Source: Balanoglossus misakiensis (Eukaryota; Hemichordata). Taken from it: a DNA stretch of 64,000 nt. The stretch lies in assembly GCA_040954595.2 (NCBI GenBank), contig CM082595.2, positions 5,022,001 through 5,086,000 on the forward strand, given 5' to 3'. Within the stretch, counting starts at the first letter, position 1; every line of letters begins with the position of its first letter. The notes below the pieces were generated by a model, which searched no databases, was not told the DNA's origin, and saw nothing but the letters and a program-made list of their open reading frames with translations. Of the stretch, positions 60,850 through 64,000 are shown in pieces. The position numbers and the translations under genes were made by a program.

Positions 60850-63800
60850 CTATAGAGACTAGAATCGTTGTGTCTGCTGTCAAGATTGGTTCTGTCATGA
60901 ATCAGCTGCTGTGTTGGCTATAGAATTGTTGAAAAACCGAAAATGCAGATCAATTAGGGAAACAAAAGTTCCCCACTTTTCACACCCCAATGGGAAATTC
61001 AGAATTATCCGAGACCCCAAAAAACCAGAATCCTTTCTGCCTAGGAACGGTTGTGGTCGGGGCCCGACGTGTGAAAGTGTAGACAAACGCTGATACATTT
61101 GAATAAAGTCATTATGAGCACAAATGGCGCAGTGATCAAATTTATTATCCAAACAACGAGTTCAGCTCTAAGTGAATATTACTTACAGGCAGTGTGGGTA
61201 TTACTCTTAATCAAATATGCATCAGAAATCCGACCAGATTTTTCGGAGCACCGCGATGACCTGTTGTGCTCTCTGGAACTTTCCAAAAGCGATCTCCTAC
61301 CAGGTGTTCATACAAGAAAAGCGGTCGTTCCATCAGTTAACGTATTCATCCTCATGTCTGGCTCGACATTTAACATTCAGAACATTTTTCAAATGACTTA
61401 AGAGAATAAGAAAAAACACACACACCTTGATGACAGTGTCAGGTTTTATTTTCTGTCTCTCTGCGCTTTCACTGGATTATTGTCTGCGCAAGGGGAAAGC
61501 TTTGAGACAGTTCCTCATCCGGTGAGCTGAGGTAGTTTACTTTTACTCAGTGCCGGACTGTTATTTGTAATTTGAGCTGAAAAGTGCTAGTGTGCATTCT
61601 CGGACGTGGAGCTTTATCGCCAGTTGTATACATATCTGTCTTATCTTTGGGTCACTTCAATTCATGATTCTGGGTGAACTCAACAGAAATATATACAGAC
61701 AATGGCCCAGTGTCACCTTGGCAGTGAATTTCTAAATTTAGATACTGCGCGTGCTTCTGAAGATTCAAAATTTGACAGATTTAGTCAAAATTTGACAGAC
61801 TTAGTTCAGTTTTGGAGGAGTTGAATTTACTGTCTTTTAAAAATCATGAAATGGAAATCATGAGTCATGTATCTTATTTGTTTGGTCAGAGAACTCGTGA
61901 TATACTAAATTCAAAATGGCCACCATTTTTTTTTCTCAAAAGGACTCTATCCTATTTGTTGCTAAGGGTGAGGGTTGTGTTCATTCTTGGTGAAGGAGGG
62001 GGAGTTTGACGGAAGCAACAATTGGCAGGCTGTCTGTTTTTGTTTGAAAGCCTCAGATTGTGTATCAAGAGTTAAGAAGCAAACTTTTCATCTTGCGGGG
62101 CACTTTCAGAACTTTCTAAGAAGGAGTTTACAAATGGCACTGTAGCATAAATTGTTTTTCTGTAGAATTTGCTGAAAACGCACCATGAAGAGCTCAGGTG
62201 ATTTGCGCGAAACCCGATCTGGCTGTTGGGTCATCAGTCCTAGCAATCGAGAAAAGAGAAATTTCTGTCGACAAGGATTGCATTACCACTTTCATAAAAA
62301 ATGTTAATTTTCCAGCGGAAATGAATTTCTTCGCGTCCTTAAGAAAGAGCACCTTCATTGGAAAGCAAACATTCTTAACAAGATTCAGAGGTTGCATTTC
62401 AAGGTGTTTTTAGGAAGAACCCAGAATTGGGGGGATCTGTCGGTGACTCGGAAGAATAGAACGACAACAAATCTCACATTCTCAAATAACACATTCCTCC
62501 AACACAATGTAGTTTATCCGTCAAGAGGTCAAGGTTCATTGTCTATGATAACAATCTGAGTACCTTTCAAAGACTTTTTCTCTTTCTCTCTCTCCCAAAC
62601 ACCTTCTCCGTTTACCACGACGACGCGTCTGTAAATTCTCTAATCAAAACTTTCCCATCCTTTCCTCGTGTTTCAAGCATCTCTCTGCAAAGAAGGGGAC
62701 AATAATCTCCATTTTTAAAGCAAAAATATAATTTACTTTTAAATGGTAGAGAAATGACTGTGATCAATGAGTTTGGGTGCAAAATAAATAGATATTTTTG
62801 AGAAAACTTTGAAAAAAAGTCTGCATTTTGGTGGGAAGATAAGCGTTTTGTATCTAATGTGAAAAATTTCATAATCAGTATTCAGGGAAAAATGCTGATA
62901 CTGGATATTGTATCCTGCATCTATGAGGAATATGTAATAAAAAATACAGAAAAACTAAAATTATTTGATAAATATTTTAAGCTTTATTATTATGTAAAAG
63001 GTTCCCCCGTAGATGTGGAAGTTTTCTCAACACGGTTCAGTTTACCTAATGTCAGGATTATAGCCTGTATCACTCGTGATTCGAGAATTTGCATCAAAGC
63101 AAACTTTTTAGGTCCGCTCAGTTTGTAGGTTGTTCCCTTCTCTGCGTGGGGGAGGCTCTGCTTTCCAGAACAATTAGATGACATTTCAGCTGTAATGGAC
63201 GCAAAATGAGCGCATTTTGGTAATTTTCCTGACGGTACGACAACCCGCAAATGACTCTATTGTGAGTTATCCAAACTCCACTTTCCGCCCGCGCCAGGGG
63301 GTCCCACAGCGATGCCACTCAGAGAGATAAAAAGTAACCCTATGTCAGAAGTGTCACACTCCCCCCGTCCAGGAGGATGACTGTTGCCATGGCGAATGAC
63401 AATTTGCGGAGATCTGCCGAAGATGATTTGGTTTAATCATGATTTTTGGCCATTATTTTATTTGCCATCATTCGGTGAATTTGCAGGCAGTTTGAGAGTA
63501 TCAGATTTTGAGTTATTAAAATATCAGTGTTGGTAATGAGCGACTCGCTGGTTTGAGAAAGCGATGCTGCATGGGAGATGGGGATGGAGAAAAAGTGAGT
63601 TTATCGACTGAGAGAGGTAGCCAGGCACAGAGAGTCGGAAAGAGGCAGGCTTAGCAGAAGACAACAGTGTGGTTGAAGTGAGAGGTGGGGGGGGGGGGGT
63701 ACAGACATAAACAAACAAACAAAGGTGAACCAAGACAATAATAGTACAGTAAAACCTGTCAAACTAAGAAAACGTTTCTGGATATTTTGGGGACGTTTGA

Positions 63801-64000
63801 GGTCAACAGATGTAAAGAAAGACAGTCATACAGACAGACAGATGAGGGGACAGCTGAAGTTGTTAAGGACTGTACGTTGAGTCACTTCCCAAAACACCCC
63901 AAGAGTGATGTCACCACTCGTATAATAACAGGCCTAGTTCTGATCGGCTGACCTTAAACTAATTCACTTTTCGCCGTCATAAAAAAGTCCACTCTTATCA

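Larger units (their letters stand above)
56717..64000. other. PRDM3/16 intron 2 (to window end)
   Basis: No continuation of the PR domain is found, so this appears to be intron. Contains the octamer-bearing MITE (56864-56984), a deleted family-A MITE (58600-58815), an AGAC/GA simple repeat (59880-60300) and a C12A22 tract (60816-60849). Confidence 0.6.

Overview
This is animal nuclear DNA. Genes are split by GT-AG introns, microsatellites are long and numerous, and palindromic MITE-like elements are scattered throughout. Real coding exons occupy only about 7.5 kb. The gene content (a PRDM3/16 gene with the vertebrate-type MDS1-like first exon, an ST6GAL-type sialyltransferase, an UNC93A-like gene and a CYP2-like P450) fits an invertebrate deuterostome: a hemichordate, echinoderm or cephalochordate. 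I cannot name the species.

Layout. 1-517 (+): last exon of DDOST, the OST48 oligosaccharyltransferase subunit, with its 3' UTR to about 1,080. 2,099-4,954 (+): UNC93A-like membrane protein, 3 coding exons, 518 aa. 5,880-8,128 (-): ST6GAL-like sialyltransferase, 4 exons, 396 aa. 9,262-11,283 (-): CYP2-like cytochrome P450, 3 exons, 492 aa. 13,169-18,979 (-): LSG1, the circularly permuted GTPase of late 60S ribosome maturation, 13 exons, 793 aa, with an unusually long acidic insert. 19,383-20,893 (+): MRPL20, 5 exons, 150 aa, head-to-head with LSG1. From 32,243 to the window end (+): start of a PRDM3/PRDM16 (MECOM/hamlet-type) gene. A 12-codon first exon is followed by a 24.1-kb intron, then by an exon carrying the first half of the PR domain (56,409-56,716). 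The rest of the gene lies beyond 64,000.

For every multi-exon gene I re-derived reading frames and splice phases by hand; all join in frame with GT-AG boundaries. Single letters may still be wrong where the protein diverges from known families.

The genes are not one pathway, but two pairs are related: DDOST and the sialyltransferase both act in the secretory pathway on N-glycosylation or glycan capping, and LSG1 and MRPL20 both serve ribosomes (cytosolic and mitochondrial) and probably share a promoter region. The neighbourhood is notable because, from general knowledge of the human map, DDOST, MRPL20 and PRDM16 are on 1p36 while LSG1, ST6GAL1 and MECOM are on 3q26-q29. The window thus looks like an unduplicated version of an ancestral linkage block.

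The remaining DNA (20.9-32.2 kb, the 24-kb PRDM intron, and 56.7-64 kb) shows no gene I can recognise. It holds at least six kinds of small inverted-repeat elements, simple repeats and a few candidate regulatory or short-ORF signals, listed separately.
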